In this document: positions 62,365 through 64,000 of the stretch, piece after piece
Numbering within the stretch: the first letter of the stretch is position 1
Layout: the number at the start of each line of letters is the position of its first letter
NCBI GenBank assembly: GCA_038116945.1
Contig: JAYOEY010000013.1
Span: 42,374 to 106,373, forward strand
Source of the DNA: JAYOEY01 sp038116945
GTDB lineage: Bacteria > Pseudomonadota > Alphaproteobacteria > MPNO01 > UBA2964
Direction: 5' to 3'
Length of the DNA stretch: 64,000 nt
Notes under the pieces: generated by a model
The model's database searches: none
Told to the model about the DNA's origin: nothing
The model's input: only the letters and a program-made list of their open reading frames with translations
Program-made: the position numbers and the translations under genes

Positions 62365-63624
62365 ATGACGAAATTCGGAAAACCGCTTGCGGTCCTGATG
62401 GCCGGCGGGCTGGCTCTGGCCGGGACGAACGCCGCAGCCGAGGTGAATTTCAAGGGCGAGACCTTCAAGGTGATGGTCGGGTTCTTTCCCGGCGGCGGCT
62501 ACGATACCTACGCCCGCGTGCTGACCCGCCATATCGGGCGGTATCTGCCGGGAAACCCCAACGTCATCACCGTCAATTTCCCCGGCGCCGGCAGCCTGCG
62601 TCTCGCTAACCACATCTACAACAAGGCGCCCAAAAACGGGCTTGAGGTCGGCATTTTCGCGTCGTCCAGCGCGTTCGCGCCGCTCTTCCTCGTGAAGCAG
62701 GCCAAGTTCAAGACCGACGGGTTCACCTGGATCGGCAATATCGACCAGAGCGTGGGCACCTGCACGGCGTGGCATACGTCGGGCATCAAGAGCTTCGAGG
62801 ATCTGAAGAAGAAAGAGGTCGTTTACGGCTCGTCCGGCCCGACCTCGGTGGCGAGCCAGCATCCGCGCGGTTTCAACGCGCTGCTGGGCACCAAGATCAA
62901 GATCATCCACGGCTATCCCGGCTCGACCGGCATCCTGCTCGCCATGAAGCGCGAGGAGGTTCAGGGCGGCTGCGGCTTCGCGCTGTCCTCGCTCAAGGCC
63001 GCGCGCCGTCAGGAATGGAAGTCCGGCAAGCTGCGCATCCTGGTGCAGACCGGCCGCAAGAAGCATCCCGACCTTGCCGGTGTGCCGCATCTCTACGACA
63101 TGGCGAAGGACGATCACGAGCGGATGGTGATGGATCTGATCTACGGGCTGCACACGTTCGGCCGCACGGTTGCCGCGCCGCCTGGCCTGCCGAAGGACGT
63201 CACCGCGACGCTCAGGAAGGCGTTCATGGACACCATGAAGGACGAAAAATTCCTCAAGGAGGCAGCCAAGCTGCGCTTGTTGATCAACCCGTGGGACGGG
63301 GCGACGCTGCAGAACGAGATCGCCTCGTTTGTGAACTATCCGCCGTCGGTCGTCGCCCGCGCGCGGCAGGCGATGGAGCCCGGCAAGATTCTGAAAGTGA
63401 AGCTCAAGGAGCTCGCCAGCGGCACGATCGTCAAGGTGACCGGCAAGCGTGTGACGGTGTCGGACGCATCCGGCAAATCCTACGAGTTCAAGATTTCCGG
63501 CCGCCGCACCAAGGTCCAGATCGCCGGCAAGAAGGCCGAGACCAAGGCGCTCAAGGTCGGCATGGTGTGCGATTACAAGTACTTTGCGGTCAAGGATCTG
63601 GCGCCCAGAATCAATTGTAAATAA
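62365..63624 (+). CDS. TctC-type periplasmic binding protein with C-terminal extension
   Basis: 419 aa, about 80-100 residues longer than usual TctC proteins. A signal peptide (residues 1-25, ...NAAA) precedes the Bug fold (FKVMVGFFPGGGYDTYARV). Residues 344-419 form an extra basic domain rich in VKV, VTVSD and YEFKISG strands, ending in Cys. AAAGGAGAG precedes the ATG at 62365; a longer frame overlaps the hydrolase. No permease is near, so it is an orphan like the one at 38585. Confidence 0.87.
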   Translation: MTKFGKPLAVLMAGGLALAGTNAAAEVNFKGETFKVMVGFFPGGGYDTYARVLTRHIGRYLPGNPNVITVNFPGAGSLRLANHIYNKAPKNGLEVGIFASSSAFAPLFLVKQAKFKTDGFTWIGNIDQSVGTCTAWHTSGIKSFEDLKKKEVVYGSSGPTSVASQHPRGFNALLGTKIKIIHGYPGSTGILLAMKREEVQGGCGFALSSLKAARRQEWKSGKLRILVQTGRKKHPDLAGVPHLYDMAKDDHERMVMDLIYGLHTFGRTVAAPPGLPKDVTATLRKAFMDTMKDEKFLKEAAKLRLLINPWDGATLQNEIASFVNYPPSVVARARQAMEPGKILKVKLKELASGTIVKVTGKRVTVSDASGKSYEFKISGRRTKVQIAGKKAETKALKVGMVCDYKYFAVKDLAPRINCK

Positions 63625-63646
63625 GGCGATCCGCCCAAATTTGAAC

Positions 63647-64000
63647 TCGTCATGCCCGGACTTGTTCCGGGCATCTTTTTGCCGGTAACGCTCCGCCCGC
63701 GAAAGATCGCCGGGACTCAATCGGTGATTGGCCCGGCGATGACGGTTTTTGATGGTCGGCGCTGAGGTTAACCCCCACCCCGCCCCTCCCCCAGAATTGG
63801 GGGAGGGGGATTGGGCAAGGAGATCCTTTGCACTTATTCGTCATGCCCGGACTTGTTCCGGGCATCTTTTTGCCGGTAGCGCTCCGCCCGCAGGGGGTCG
63901 CCGGGACTCAATCGGTGATTGGCCCGGCGATGACGGTTTTTGATAGTCGGCGCTGAGGTTAACCCCCACCCCGCCCCTGCCCCGGAATTGGGGGAGGGAG
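63647..64000. repeat. Tandem 191-bp direct repeat with hairpins
   Basis: Two copies with an exact 191-bp period (63647-63837 and 63838 to the window end) differ at about nine positions over the visible overlap. Each copy contains three hairpins: ATGCCCGGA/TCCGGGCAT, ATCGCCGGG/CCCGGCGAT with an inner CAATC/GATTG, and a CCCCTCCCCC/GGGGGAGGGG type stem (imperfect in copy 2). It fills the 376 bp after the last gene; no coding sequence is seen. More copies may lie beyond 64000. Confidence 0.9.
63652..63680 (+). terminator. Stem-loop with T tract after the extended tctC gene
   Basis: ATGCCCGGA (63652-63660) and TCCGGGCAT (63666-63674) form a 9-bp stem with a 5-nt loop, followed by C and five T residues. 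It lies 27 nt after the stop and would terminate the extended tctC transcript. It is the first module of the repeat unit, so its spread may reflect the repeat rather than this gene. Confidence 0.6.

Noticed and set aside
1..64000. Search for tRNA, rRNA, CRISPR, IS or integrase genes
   Set aside because: No structured RNA genes, spaced repeats or transposase motifs were recognised.

Overview
The window is a high-GC chromosomal segment with Shine-Dalgarno-preceded genes packed in short runs. The gene families present (tripartite tricarboxylate transporters, UbiD, TauD/TfdA and LigB oxygenases, CoxL-type molybdenum hydroxylase, AsmA, SIMPL) fit a free-living, metabolically versatile Alphaproteobacterium. 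A Rhodospirillales-like lineage is my guess from gene content only. There are no rRNA or tRNA genes, CRISPR arrays, transposases or phage structural genes. Almost every gene encodes an enzyme or transport protein for organic acids and aromatic-type compounds. No LysR, GntR, TetR or IclR type regulator is present; the only regulator-like protein is a small CII-like protein at 11.05 kb.

Layout. 0-7 kb: a truncated LVIVD-repeat protein, a Gfo/Idh/MocA oxidoreductase, a thiamine-diphosphate (ThDP) enzyme, and a divergent TctA-TctB-TctC carboxylate transporter closed by a clear intrinsic terminator. 7-11.5 kb: a membrane-anchored FMN glutamate-synthase-like enzyme, a two-domain VOC (extradiol-type) protein, a Sel1-repeat protein and the CII-like protein. 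11.5-23.4 kb: a catabolic block with a flavoprotein, ACMSD-type amidohydrolase, 2OG-Fe(II) oxygenase, TIM-barrel isomerase-like protein, UbiD decarboxylase, acyl-CoA ligase, glyoxalase-like protein, a second ThDP enzyme and an MFS carrier. 23.4-28.2 kb: a beta-propeller protein, a TAXI-type solute-binding fold without signal peptide, a flavoprotein and a double-cupin protein. 28.3-33.7 kb: SIMPL protein, permease, anchored unknown protein, metallophosphoesterase and EamA exporter.

33.8-42.5 kb: HpcH-type aldolase divergent from a LigB-type dioxygenase, two more signal-less binding-fold proteins (one resembling 4,5-dihydroxyphthalate decarboxylase), a TfdA-like oxygenase, an orphan TctC, a solo CoxL-type subunit and a small lipoprotein. 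42.5-49.3 kb: a five-gene minus-strand operon (class III aminotransferase, YtcJ-type amidohydrolase, D-aminoacylase-like protein, dienelactone hydrolase, flavin monooxygenase). 49.3-54 kb: a five-gene plus-strand operon (serine hydrolase-like protein, amidohydrolase, metallophosphoesterase, TauD-like oxygenase, PNPOx-fold protein). 54-64 kb: a cyclase remnant, AsmA, ornithine cyclodeaminase-like protein with a sulfatase, an LhgO-like oxidase, a second Gfo/Idh/MocA protein paralogous to the first, a second dienelactone hydrolase, and a third TctC with an unusual C-terminal extension, ending in a 191-bp tandem hairpin repeat.

The genes read as a mosaic of small uptake-plus-degradation modules: binding proteins and carriers import carboxylated substrates, and decarboxylases, dioxygenases, hydrolases, aldolase and CoA ligase dismantle them. 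Substrates cannot be fixed from sequence alone. The best leads for something undescribed are the cytosolic binding-fold proteins embedded among enzymes, the C-terminally extended TctC, the UbiD/ligase/2OG block, and palindromes in divergent promoter regions of a segment that lacks its own regulators.
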